DNA of 35,906 nucleotides from a virus, in IMG/VR virus record IMGVR_UViG_3300023175_003987, positions 1 to 35,906 of that record. One strand, written 5' to 3'. Positions 24,997-32,774 of this stretch are shown piece by piece. The notes beneath the pieces were generated by a model, which had not been told where the DNA came from, did not search any database, and was given only the letters and a program-made list of their open reading frames with translations. The number at the start of each line of letters is the position of its first letter. The stretch's first letter is position 1. Position numbers and translations under genes: made by a program.

Positions 24997-26039
24997 TTAT
25001 TAAACCAACCGAAGTTTGTAATTTTAAATGCACATTTTGTTCTTCAACAGATATTGATCCGAATAATGCTGGGTTATTAAGTCATGATTATATTTTTAAA
25101 TTCTTAGAAAGATTTCCCGAAACTAATACTATTATTGTAAATGGTGGTGATCCTTTAATGGTAGAACCAGAATATTATTGGAAGATTATTAATTATTTAG
25201 ATGAGCACGATTTACCCGCAACAGTATCACTTACAACAAACTTGTGGCCTTTTTATAAAAAACCAGAGAAGTGGGTAGACTTATTTAATAACGAAAGAGT
25301 AGGTATATGTACATCATTTCAATATGGAGGAGGACGCCTTAAAGGTGATTATTCCGAATTTAGTGAAGAAGATTTTTGGAAATGTTCAGATGCTATGCTT
25401 AAATATTGTGGTTATAGACCAGACTTTATTTCTGTTATTGTAGATGAAAATGAAAAAGATGCATTAAAAAATGTAGAGCTCGCAAAGAAGATGGGCGTAA
25501 CGTGTAAATTAAATTATGCAATGGCAAGTGGTGTGCAAGGATCTACATATAGACTTAGTAAAATATATGAGATGTATGTTAAAATATATGATATGGGTTT
25601 AGTAGATTATGAGTGGAATACTATGCAAATGGCTAAACGTCTTATTGGAGAAAATACTACTTGTCCACAATTAAGAGAATGCGATATTGGAATAAGAGCA
25701 ATGAATCCTGGTGGAGACTATTATAGCTGTGGTGCTTTTGGTGATGATAAAGATTATTCTATTGATTTTGAAAAAGAAATGCAAGGAGGATTTGAAACAC
25801 CTTTACAAAACGATCCTCATATTCAAACAATGAAAATGGCATGCTATACATGTCCTATGTTTAAGATATGTAATGGTTGTAAAAAAACAATACGAGATAT
25901 GAAAAGAGAAGGAATTGTAGAAGATCATTGTAAGCATATGAAAACTCTTGCACCTAGAATATTAGAAATTAATGGATTAGATCCAAATAGTGTAACACCA
26001 TATATTAACGAAAGTATACCTTATGAATTTATCGATTAA
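24987..26039 (+). CDS. Radical SAM/SPASM protein (rSAM2)
   Basis: This 350-residue protein begins almost directly with the radical SAM motif: Cys11, Cys15 and Cys18 in VCNFKCTFC. The strand-2 motif is GGDP at 53-56 (IIVNGGDPLM), an accepted variant of GGEP. A SPASM-like C-terminus contains Cys226, 232, 248, 286, 289, 295, 298 and 315, including CYTCPMFKICNGC. The NPGGDYYSCGAF segment (240-251) is the usual strand before the auxiliary cluster. It has a good AAGGA ribosome site, overlaps rSAM1 by 10 bases and rSAM3 by 17, and is diverged in sequence from rSAM1. It may act in the same pathway on a later step or different residue, which is inference. Confidence 0.92.
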   Translation: MDLIIKPTEVCNFKCTFCSSTDIDPNNAGLLSHDYIFKFLERFPETNTIIVNGGDPLMVEPEYYWKIINYLDEHDLPATVSLTTNLWPFYKKPEKWVDLFNNERVGICTSFQYGGGRLKGDYSEFSEEDFWKCSDAMLKYCGYRPDFISVIVDENEKDALKNVELAKKMGVTCKLNYAMASGVQGSTYRLSKIYEMYVKIYDMGLVDYEWNTMQMAKRLIGENTTCPQLRECDIGIRAMNPGGDYYSCGAFGDDKDYSIDFEKEMQGGFETPLQNDPHIQTMKMACYTCPMFKICNGCKKTIRDMKREGIVEDHCKHMKTLAPRILEINGLDPNSVTPYINESIPYEFID

Positions 26040-27417
26040 TCCTACTTACTATTGTAATTTTAAATGTGACTTTTGTTATCTTACAAAAGAACAACTTAGT
26101 GATAGAAAGAAAATTACTCCAGAAAAATTAGATGAATTACTTAGTAATATAGAAGATCCTATTGAACATATTGATTTATATGGTGGTGAAATAGCTTTAT
26201 TAACACCAGAATATTTTTATTCAATTAAAAATGTTATTAAAAAGTATTATCAAGGTGTTATTAATATTAATACTAATTTTAGTGCTTTACCTGATTTTTT
26301 CTATGATGACGATATTAAAATTTCAGTGTCTTATGATTTCTCTGCCAGAGAAAAAGAACAGTTTGTTTTAAATAATATAATGGCATCAAAAAAGCCATTA
26401 TTCATATTAGTATTAGCATCACCAAAAGTATTAGAAAAAGATGTCGATGAAATGATATCAATTTTTAATATGTGTTCTAAAATAGAAACAGTTGAAATTA
26501 AACCTTACTCTACTAATCAATCAAATGCTCATAATGTTACACATAAAGATTTTGAAGAGTTTGTTAAAAAATGGATTGAAAGTCCAATTGAAAAAAAATT
26601 CCAATTTATAAATGAGAATCATATAAGAAATTCTTTAGATGCAAGATATAATGCTTTTTCTAATGATCATGTTTATATTACTCCAAATGGAAAATATGCG
26701 GTATTAGAATTTGATAAAAATGATAATGAATATTTTTTAGAATTAGATACATATAAAGAATATAAAAAATGGGCTGAACAAGAACCAGATAAAAATACAT
26801 CTGATATATGTAAAAGCTGTGTATATTATGGTAACTGTTTAACAGAACATTATAGATATGTAAAAGATTTAGATAATGGATGTAATGGTTATAAAGGATT
26901 ATTAGATTGGTATAATGATAAGATTAATAACGTTATTTTAAAATATAATAATCTTATAATTAAAGATATAGATATTTCTTATCCAATATTTAATGATCTA
27001 AAAAATCTTAAAGATAACAATGTTGATGGTCCTTTAGATATTGTTAATGGAACAGAATTTATACAAGAAATATTAGAAAAAACTTTAGGATTTAAATTAA
27101 AAATATTAAATAGTTGGTTAAATAAAACAATATATAAAGGGTATCTAAATACTTTTGATTGGCATAATGAAAAAGGCGCTGGCGGTAATCAAAATGTTAT
27201 GCCAGGAACACATGCTTTAATTATTTGGATAGATGGAGAAAGTAATCAAGGTGGACAACTTAAAGTTATGGATGATAATGCTAACATTAGTTCATTTGAA
27301 TTCGAAAAAGGAAAGGTAATAACTTTTCCTATAACTTGGTTTCATAGGGTAGAAAATTATACAGGAGATACACCACGAATAAGTGTAAATATTACGTATG
27401 AAAGATTGGAAAGCTAG
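26023..27417 (+). CDS. Radical SAM-2OG/Fe(II) oxygenase fusion (rSAM3)
   Basis: This 464-residue protein joins two chemistries. Residues 1-290 form a radical SAM module: Cys11, Cys15 and Cys18 (CNFKCDFC), a GGE at 54-56 (DLYGGEIALL), and a C-terminal cluster site Cys263, 266, 272 and 287 (CKSCVYYGNC). Residues about 300-464 resemble a 2OG-Fe(II) dioxygenase jelly roll: His381-x-Glu383 (FDWHNEKG), GTHALIIWIDGESNQGGQLKV, FPITWFHRVEN with His441, and Arg452 in TPRISVNITYE. The ligands form the H-x-E/D...H...R set. No frameshift or stop separates the parts, so it is a genuine single reading frame. Radical SAM enzymes are oxygen-sensitive whereas the C-terminal domain would need O2, so the pairing is unusual. 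Confidence 0.85.
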   Translation: MNLSINPTYYCNFKCDFCYLTKEQLSDRKKITPEKLDELLSNIEDPIEHIDLYGGEIALLTPEYFYSIKNVIKKYYQGVININTNFSALPDFFYDDDIKISVSYDFSAREKEQFVLNNIMASKKPLFILVLASPKVLEKDVDEMISIFNMCSKIETVEIKPYSTNQSNAHNVTHKDFEEFVKKWIESPIEKKFQFINENHIRNSLDARYNAFSNDHVYITPNGKYAVLEFDKNDNEYFLELDTYKEYKKWAEQEPDKNTSDICKSCVYYGNCLTEHYRYVKDLDNGCNGYKGLLDWYNDKINNVILKYNNLIIKDIDISYPIFNDLKNLKDNNVDGPLDIVNGTEFIQEILEKTLGFKLKILNSWLNKTIYKGYLNTFDWHNEKGAGGNQNVMPGTHALIIWIDGESNQGGQLKVMDDNANISSFEFEKGKVITFPITWFHRVENYTGDTPRISVNITYERLES

Positions 27418-27805
27418 ACAAGCAGCGTATCATCTCGCTAATACAGAATTTAAAGATGATTTAAATGACGTTGATATTACTGTATCAGATGATATAGTAG
27501 ACGACGCGGTAATGCATTTTTACGAAGAAGTAGATGAATGGATTTATCCGGCTAAATCATATGTGGTTGCAATTTGTTATGCAACATGGTTATCAGAAGA
27601 TTATGGAGAAGATTTTTACGAAGTATTAGATGATCCAGAATTATTATTTAATAATGATCCGTATTTTGTACCATACTCTGAAGATGAAGGCACATACGAT
27701 GCAATACTTAGACAAATAGGTGAATTTGATCGAAATGACGGAATGGTTCCGGACATTTACGAATATTATAAAGAAGAAATGTTATATGGATTACGAACAA
27801 AGTGA
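27398..27805 (+). CDS. Small acidic protein in the radical SAM operon, unknown
   Basis: This 135-residue protein has no family I recognise. It is strongly acidic (many Asp/Glu, such as DDLNDVDITVSDDIVDD and a later EDYGEDFYEVLDDPELL), Tyr-rich and probably mostly helical. It has one Cys in AICYATWLSEDYG, no signal peptide and no membrane helix. It overlaps rSAM3 by 20 bases and rSAM4 by 20 bases, so it is made in step with both. Candidate roles are a partner or substrate-presenting protein for the radical SAM enzymes, or a modified substrate; neither is shown. It lacks the usual small-precursor layout (leader plus Gly/Cys-rich core). Confidence 0.7.
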   Translation: MKDWKARQAAYHLANTEFKDDLNDVDITVSDDIVDDAVMHFYEEVDEWIYPAKSYVVAICYATWLSEDYGEDFYEVLDDPELLFNNDPYFVPYSEDEGTYDAILRQIGEFDRNDGMVPDIYEYYKEEMLYGLRTK

Positions 27806-28853
27806 ACCAATAAAAGTTTTATTAGAACCTAAGAGACCAGAATTAGGTGAGATAGAATTAACTTTATTTGAGAACTGTCATTTAAATTGCGCTTTTTGTC
27901 ATCACGATAAAAAATCTACAGTAGGATTATCTAGAGAAGAAATATTTTCTAAGATACCATTAGTAGAAGAACATTTAATTAAAATGGAAGGAAGAGTTGA
28001 AACTTGCCAAATTAACATGGTGGGAGGAGAACTTTTTCAAGATAGAATATCTGACTGGGCATACGATGTTTATTATGATTTGCTTATTGAGATTAAAAAA
28101 TTATATGATAAGTATAATCACAAAATAAAAGTTGTTTGGGTAACATCATTTCAATTTAGTAAAAAAGATTTAGTTAAAAAATTATTAGATGATTTAAATG
28201 CAGCAAATATTCCTTCATATATTATTTGTTCTTATGACTTTGATGGACGACCACAAAAAGGACCATACCAAGATAATATAGAATATTTTGCAGATTATAT
28301 TATATCAATTAATATGGTTGCAACAGTTCCATCAATAAAAAAATTTATGGCTGACGATGATGAATATTTTCATTATCTTTATAATAAGTTTGATAATTTT
28401 TATTTTGATGATTACATACCAGATAAAGGTTTTGATTATTTAATTCCATCTGATAGTATGTACCTAGCATTTTTAAAATTTGTTTATAGGAAATATCCTG
28501 ATATAAATCCTATGAAAGATTTGATAGAAAAAAGTAGCAATCACATGCATTGCATGGCTTTAAATAAAGTAACAATATTTCCAGATAATTCTACATCAAA
28601 TTGTAGATGGAATAGATATACAAAAGAAGATTTTAATACACCTTTAAATAGAAAAGATAATGCTTCTATGATGCAAGCTTATATGGATGAGCACGGTTGT
28701 TTATCATGTAAATGGTGGAATAAATGTGGATTTAGATGTTATACACAATGGGATTGGAAAAACCGAGAACGCGATTTACCAGATTGTGTAATGCGTATGT
28801 GGTTTAATTATATGGAGAAGAAAAGTGAAGTTGAAATGTTACACACACGATAA
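27786..28853 (+). CDS. Radical SAM/SPASM protein (rSAM4)
   Basis: I place the start at 27786 (355 residues), because the reading frame upstream of it lies wholly inside the previous gene and MDYEQSEPIK has a GAAGAA-type site upstream. The radical SAM motif is Cys31, Cys35 and Cys38 (NCHLNCAFCHHD) and the GGE motif is at 80-82 (NMVGGELFQD). The C-terminus carries a SPASM-like set: CMALNKVTIFPDNSTSNC, then CLSCKWWNKCGFRC and a last Cys in LPDCVMRMW. The family resembles radical SAM/SPASM maturases. It overlaps the acidic gene by 20 bases and the next gene by 29 bases, closing the four-enzyme plus-strand series. Confidence 0.9.
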   Translation: MDYEQSEPIKVLLEPKRPELGEIELTLFENCHLNCAFCHHDKKSTVGLSREEIFSKIPLVEEHLIKMEGRVETCQINMVGGELFQDRISDWAYDVYYDLLIEIKKLYDKYNHKIKVVWVTSFQFSKKDLVKKLLDDLNAANIPSYIICSYDFDGRPQKGPYQDNIEYFADYIISINMVATVPSIKKFMADDDEYFHYLYNKFDNFYFDDYIPDKGFDYLIPSDSMYLAFLKFVYRKYPDINPMKDLIEKSSNHMHCMALNKVTIFPDNSTSNCRWNRYTKEDFNTPLNRKDNASMMQAYMDEHGCLSCKWWNKCGFRCYTQWDWKNRERDLPDCVMRMWFNYMEKKSEVEMLHTR

Positions 28854-29526
28854 GAGTGTATTTGAATTACAAAAATTAGAATACAAAACTAAACCTCCAA
28901 GTTGGTGGAAAAAAATTAAAAACTTTGCTCATAAGTTTGATATTAGATCTGGAGTAAATATTCCAGTACCAACAATCAAGACTTGTCCAGGAGTTGCAGA
29001 TTATATTCGTAAACCTATTACACTCAAATTATGGTCTGATGTTATATTTAATATAAAACCAGACGGTAAAGTAAAACTTGCAGAGCCCATCGAAAGTTTT
29101 AACAGAATTGGTGGTGGTGTGCATGAAGATTATCAATATGGAAAAGAACTTTATCCTGGTAGAACAGTATTTAAGCTATATGGTCCGTGGGCTATAGAAG
29201 GATCTGATAGAACAGAGTTTATGTTAAAAGAAATACATTACTCAGAAGATCTTCGTAAACATGATATATTAATATCACCCGGTATTGCTAATTTTAAAGA
29301 TCAGCATACTCTTAATGTGTTCCTTGTATTTCCTATTAAAGAAGAAGAATACACTGTACAATTAAAATATGGAACTCCTATAATGTCTATCTATCCTATG
29401 ACTGATAAAAAGGTTGAATTAGAACATTATCTAATTCCAAAAACAGAGTGGGATGGTTTTCAAAATAATTACCCAAGTACTTTCTTAGGAAGATACTACG
29501 CCGGGAAACACGCACGAAGTGATTGA
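28825..29526 (+). CDS. Conserved-looking phage protein of unknown function
   Basis: This 233-residue protein starts with GTG at 28825, preceded by a clear GGAGAAG ribosome site inside rSAM4. It carries KTKPPSWWKKI near residues 19-29 and a TCPGVADYIRKPITLKLWSDVIF stretch (about 52-74), then alternating beta strands (HTLNVFLVFPIKEEEYTVQLKYGTPIMSIYPM). I associate this layout (PP-x-WWK, TCPG..D, W-x-D) with a family of marine-phage proteins of unknown function, from memory and without a search. The C-terminus is GRYYAGKHARSD. It is the last gene of the plus-strand operon, and its end overlaps the end of a minus-strand radical SAM gene by 42 bases. It may be a partner or substrate protein; nothing in the sequence decides. 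Confidence 0.7.
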   Translation: MKLKCYTHDKSVFELQKLEYKTKPPSWWKKIKNFAHKFDIRSGVNIPVPTIKTCPGVADYIRKPITLKLWSDVIFNIKPDGKVKLAEPIESFNRIGGGVHEDYQYGKELYPGRTVFKLYGPWAIEGSDRTEFMLKEIHYSEDLRKHDILISPGIANFKDQHTLNVFLVFPIKEEEYTVQLKYGTPIMSIYPMTDKKVELEHYLIPKTEWDGFQNNYPSTFLGRYYAGKHARSD

Positions 29527-30504
29527 ATGATGTTTCATATAAGATAATACACCTTTGTCTATACAAGTCATTTGATTATGGCAATTACCACAGTTTTTTG
29601 TTTCTTGAGCGTAAACTAATTGCTCCATAAATTGATCTGTTTTAATTTCAGTCCAAGAATTAATATCGCTTTCATTTTTTACTTCAAATTCAGATGTTCC
29701 TATTAATGCAATATCATAAATGAATGGAGTCCAAAAAAATCTTTCATTACAATAAGTATAGTTAAGTTCTAATGATCCACCTTGAGCTTGATCGATAATT
29801 GTTTTAGGATATAAATCATCGCTAAAATCATATTGCTTCCATTTATTAATTAAATGCTTTTGTAATTTTGATTTAGGAGATCTAAAGAAAGAAGGGTTTA
29901 GTGTAAGTAATGAATTAAATCGTTCTTTTACTAACTTAGCCATTTCAAGTACTTGGCTATTATATTCGTCATCATTACCCATATTATAAACCATATAATA
30001 ATTTAAATCATCTTTAAATTTATTAAGTAGATTTAGTTTACTTTCAATTTTATCCCAATCAACAGGTAATTGTAATGCAATATTTGCATCATACATAAAT
30101 CCATCTTTCTTTGGAATACTATTTAATAAGTCTATGACTTCATCATCTACTTTTTCTAATGTAGTAACAAATTGAATAGTGGTAACTTTACTTAAACATT
30201 CTCTAAACGTTTCATCTTTTAGTAATGAAACAATATTATTATTACCAAATAAATCAGTAGGACCTATATTAATTGTTGAAACTCTAAATCCATTATCATT
30301 AAATAAATCAATTGCTTTGTTTAATCTATCATAAGATCCCATATTAGATCCTACTTTATTAACAAAACAACCTTTACATTTAAATTCACAACCAGATAAT
30401 ACTTCACAATTAAATTGCACTTTAATTTCATGTCCTTTATCAAAGGATAAGTTAAATTCTTTATCTGCTTGTGCGTGTTTTAAATTATCAGTAACTATTG
30501 GCAT
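29485..30504 (-). CDS. Radical SAM protein with GPTD motif (rSAM5)
   Basis: This is one of five minus-strand paralogues. With the start at 30504 (ATG, MPIVTDNLKH; 339 aa) it matches the MPIIKNN start of rSAM7. The longer frame to 30531 would begin with TTG inside the upstream gene. The radical SAM cysteines are 39, 43 and 46 (SGCEFKCKGCFV). Strand 2 ends in IGPTDLFG (Gly81-Asp84) where GGE is expected. Conserved later segments are NPSFFRS and TPFIYDIALIG. The C-terminal cluster is Cys305, 308, 314 and 331 (C-x2-C-x5-C-x16-C). The 3' end overlaps the convergent plus-strand gene by 42 bases. The start overlaps rSAM6 by 17 bases. Confidence 0.88.
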   Translation of the reverse strand: MPIVTDNLKHAQADKEFNLSFDKGHEIKVQFNCEVLSGCEFKCKGCFVNKVGSNMGSYDRLNKAIDLFNDNGFRVSTINIGPTDLFGNNNIVSLLKDETFRECLSKVTTIQFVTTLEKVDDEVIDLLNSIPKKDGFMYDANIALQLPVDWDKIESKLNLLNKFKDDLNYYMVYNMGNDDEYNSQVLEMAKLVKERFNSLLTLNPSFFRSPKSKLQKHLINKWKQYDFSDDLYPKTIIDQAQGGSLELNYTYCNERFFWTPFIYDIALIGTSEFEVKNESDINSWTEIKTDQFMEQLVYAQETKNCGNCHNQMTCIDKGVLSYMKHHSITSCVFPGVVSS

Positions 30505-31630
30505 TATAATACTCATTATCAAAAAGTTCAATCACTTGTTTATTTAATATACATTCTTTTCTGTTATTAAATATATTATCCATAACTTTAGGTATTAATC
30601 TATTACTACATATATTTAAATATTTGCAAGTAATACATTCTTTGTTATGACTGTTTTCTATTTGTTCATTAACTACATAATTTTTATAGTTAAGTATAGA
30701 TTTATGAATTGAATTATTAATTTCTATTTTAAAATCATCATTATATATTGCTGCATTTTCGTATATAAATGGAGACATATAAACATTACCATTATGAATA
30801 CCTATTACTGAATAATGAAATGCTTTGTGCGATAAATCACCTTGTAAAAAATGAATATTATTTTTAAAATAGTCTACATCTTTAGCAATATCATTTAATA
30901 AATCATTCCATTCAAACAATTTATTACCATGTTTATTTCCATTATCAAACGATCTTACTACAGATGGTAATATTTCTATTACAGTAGAATATTTGTTACG
31001 TATATAATTATTTGCTTCATATATTCTTTCTACAGATATATTATCGACGATATTAGTTGCCATAGAAATTTCAAATTCTAAATTACTATTTGCAAATGTT
31101 TCTACTCTTTCATCTAAAGCTTTTCTATAATCTTTGTCATCTAATACTTTATTAAGATCTAATGCTATTTGTACATCCCAAGCTTTTACTGTTTTTCCAA
31201 GTAAAGATTCTTCTATTAGTTTTAGTTTACCTTGAATATCTTTTTCATTAAGTGATCCATCTATAGAACAATTATGTTGTACATTTCTATTATCTTCTGG
31301 CATCCATGAAATTGCTTGTACCAATTTTTCATTATTAATAATATCAGTAAGGTTTTGTGCACCATAAAAATCTGTAGGTCCAATAACAATATCATCTAAT
31401 ACAATATGATTATTATCTTTTAATTCTTTTGCTAAATTATAAAATATATCAATAGACTGAGGATTCCAATTACCTTTTCTTTTTACAAAACATCCTGGAC
31501 AATTATAAGAACAACCTTCAAGTAATTCTAAAATAACTTGAATTTTATATTGACCCATAGAACTTACTGATGTAAACTCTTCACCTTGGCCACCATGTTT
31601 AACTATTTTTTCCCAGCTATCATTTAACAT
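30488..31630 (-). CDS. Radical SAM protein with GPTD motif (rSAM6)
   Basis: This 380-residue paralogue of rSAM5, 7 and 8 has the motif Cys40, Cys44 and Cys47 in EGCSYNCPGCFVKRKG and GPTD at 84-87 (DIVIGPTDFYGAQN). Shared features follow: PSVVRSFDNG, MSPFIYENAAIYNDDFKI, and a C-terminal cluster Cys332, 335, 341 and 360 (C-x2-C-x5-C-x18-C), two residues longer than in the others. The gene is very AT-rich (for example 12 G+C among bases 30601-30660). It overlaps rSAM7 by 11 bases and rSAM5 by 17. The function is unknown. The conserved aromatic SPFxYE strand suggests a shared fold and probably similar chemistry. Confidence 0.9.
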   Translation of the reverse strand: MLNDSWEKIVKHGGQGEEFTSVSSMGQYKIQVILELLEGCSYNCPGCFVKRKGNWNPQSIDIFYNLAKELKDNNHIVLDDIVIGPTDFYGAQNLTDIINNEKLVQAISWMPEDNRNVQHNCSIDGSLNEKDIQGKLKLIEESLLGKTVKAWDVQIALDLNKVLDDKDYRKALDERVETFANSNLEFEISMATNIVDNISVERIYEANNYIRNKYSTVIEILPSVVRSFDNGNKHGNKLFEWNDLLNDIAKDVDYFKNNIHFLQGDLSHKAFHYSVIGIHNGNVYMSPFIYENAAIYNDDFKIEINNSIHKSILNYKNYVVNEQIENSHNKECITCKYLNICSNRLIPKVMDNIFNNRKECILNKQVIELFDNEYYNANSY

Positions 31631-32774
31631 ATGATATATTTTTTAATTCCTTTAATCTTTTATCACCGTCTTTTGTTATTAAAAACTTTTTACGATATCC
31701 TTTTTTATCTTTTTCTACAGAATAACCATCCCAATCATACATGACTTGAGCGGCTTCATTATAGTTATGAATATTATTTATCATGTTTTCTTTGGGTGCA
31801 ATACATCTATCAACACCTAAGTAATCTCTTAATAATATAATTTTTCTATGATAACAACTAAAAAACAAAGGACAATTTTCGCATTCAGTATTTTTTGCTC
31901 TTTGTATTTGTGATTCATTTATATTTACAACATCATCAAAAGAATTAATTTTAAATATAGAATCATATATTGCCATGTTTTCATACATGAATGGAGATAT
32001 ATACCACTCACCTTTTTTATAATTTAATACAGTATAGTTCATTCCTGCATGCGAATGATCGACCATAATATTATTAAGTGTAGAACCTTTAATTAACTTA
32101 TTAAAATAATCATTAAAAGAATCTAGTGTTTTTAATATAATACTTGATTTATGAGATCTAGAAACCGATGGTATAAAGTCAATCGTTGTTTTAAATTCTT
32201 TAATTGCAAAATCATGTAATGAATGATAATTTAAATCATAATCATTTATATTTACGACAAATGTAAATGTAACTTCGTGTTTAATATTTTCATCAATATA
32301 TTTTAATTTATTCTTAATATTTTGTATATAATCAACTTCAAGAAATTTATGTGGATTAATTGCGACACCTATTTCTATTTCAGTATCTAAGTTAATATTA
32401 TCTAACCACTTCACCCATTTTTCAAGATCACCATCAATTAAAGTAGATACGAATGCGAGAATAGGAGAGTTCTCATTAATTAAATCAATAAGACTTGGCA
32501 TAACTTCATAAAAGTTTTCTGATGCCAAAAAGTCTGTAGGACCAATTAGCATTTCATCTACTAATATTCCTTTATCTGTTATTTCTCTTACAAAGTCGCA
32601 TGCAGATTTTAATTGAGATTCATCACTAGAATTACCACGTCTATGCACAAAACATCCTGGACATTTATGGTGACATCCATCTAATATATCAAGTTGAATT
32701 TTTACTGCAGACACTGGTTTAGTTTGAGTTTCTGTAGTTAATTCGTAGTATAAATTGTTTTTAATTATCGGCAT
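31620..32774 (-). CDS. Radical SAM protein with GPTD motif (rSAM7)
   Basis: This 384-residue protein starts MPIIKNNLYYELT. Its radical SAM site is Cys34, Cys38 and Cys41 (DGCHHKCPGCFVHRRG) and the strand-2 motif is GPTD at 78-81 (EMLIGPTDFLASENFYE). PSVSRSHKSS, ISPFMYENMAIYDSIFKI and the C-terminal cluster Cys298, 301, 307 and 324 (C-x2-C-x5-C-x16-C) align with the other paralogues. It has an extra C-terminal tail of about 50 residues (basic, KDKKGYRKKFLITKDGDKR) absent from the others, which might bind a partner or nucleic acid (inference). It overlaps the flanking genes by 11 and 14 bases. Confidence 0.9.
   Translation of the reverse strand: MPIIKNNLYYELTTETQTKPVSAVKIQLDILDGCHHKCPGCFVHRRGNSSDESQLKSACDFVREITDKGILVDEMLIGPTDFLASENFYEVMPSLIDLINENSPILAFVSTLIDGDLEKWVKWLDNINLDTEIEIGVAINPHKFLEVDYIQNIKNKLKYIDENIKHEVTFTFVVNINDYDLNYHSLHDFAIKEFKTTIDFIPSVSRSHKSSIILKTLDSFNDYFNKLIKGSTLNNIMVDHSHAGMNYTVLNYKKGEWYISPFMYENMAIYDSIFKINSFDDVVNINESQIQRAKNTECENCPLFFSCYHRKIILLRDYLGVDRCIAPKENMINNIHNYNEAAQVMYDWDGYSVEKDKKGYRKKFLITKDGDKRLKELKNISYVK

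Noticed and set aside
27720-27785. An N-terminal extension of rSAM4 from 27720
   Set aside because: The extra 22 codons lie wholly inside the acidic gene in another frame. The ATG at 27786 has a better ribosome site and places the cluster motif at a typical distance.
23965-28853. QueE/7-deazaguanine DNA modification as the role of the radical SAM genes
   Set aside because: None of the proteins shows the short QueE layout, and there are no QueC, QueD, FolE or DpdA-like genes in the window. The SPASM-type C-termini point elsewhere.
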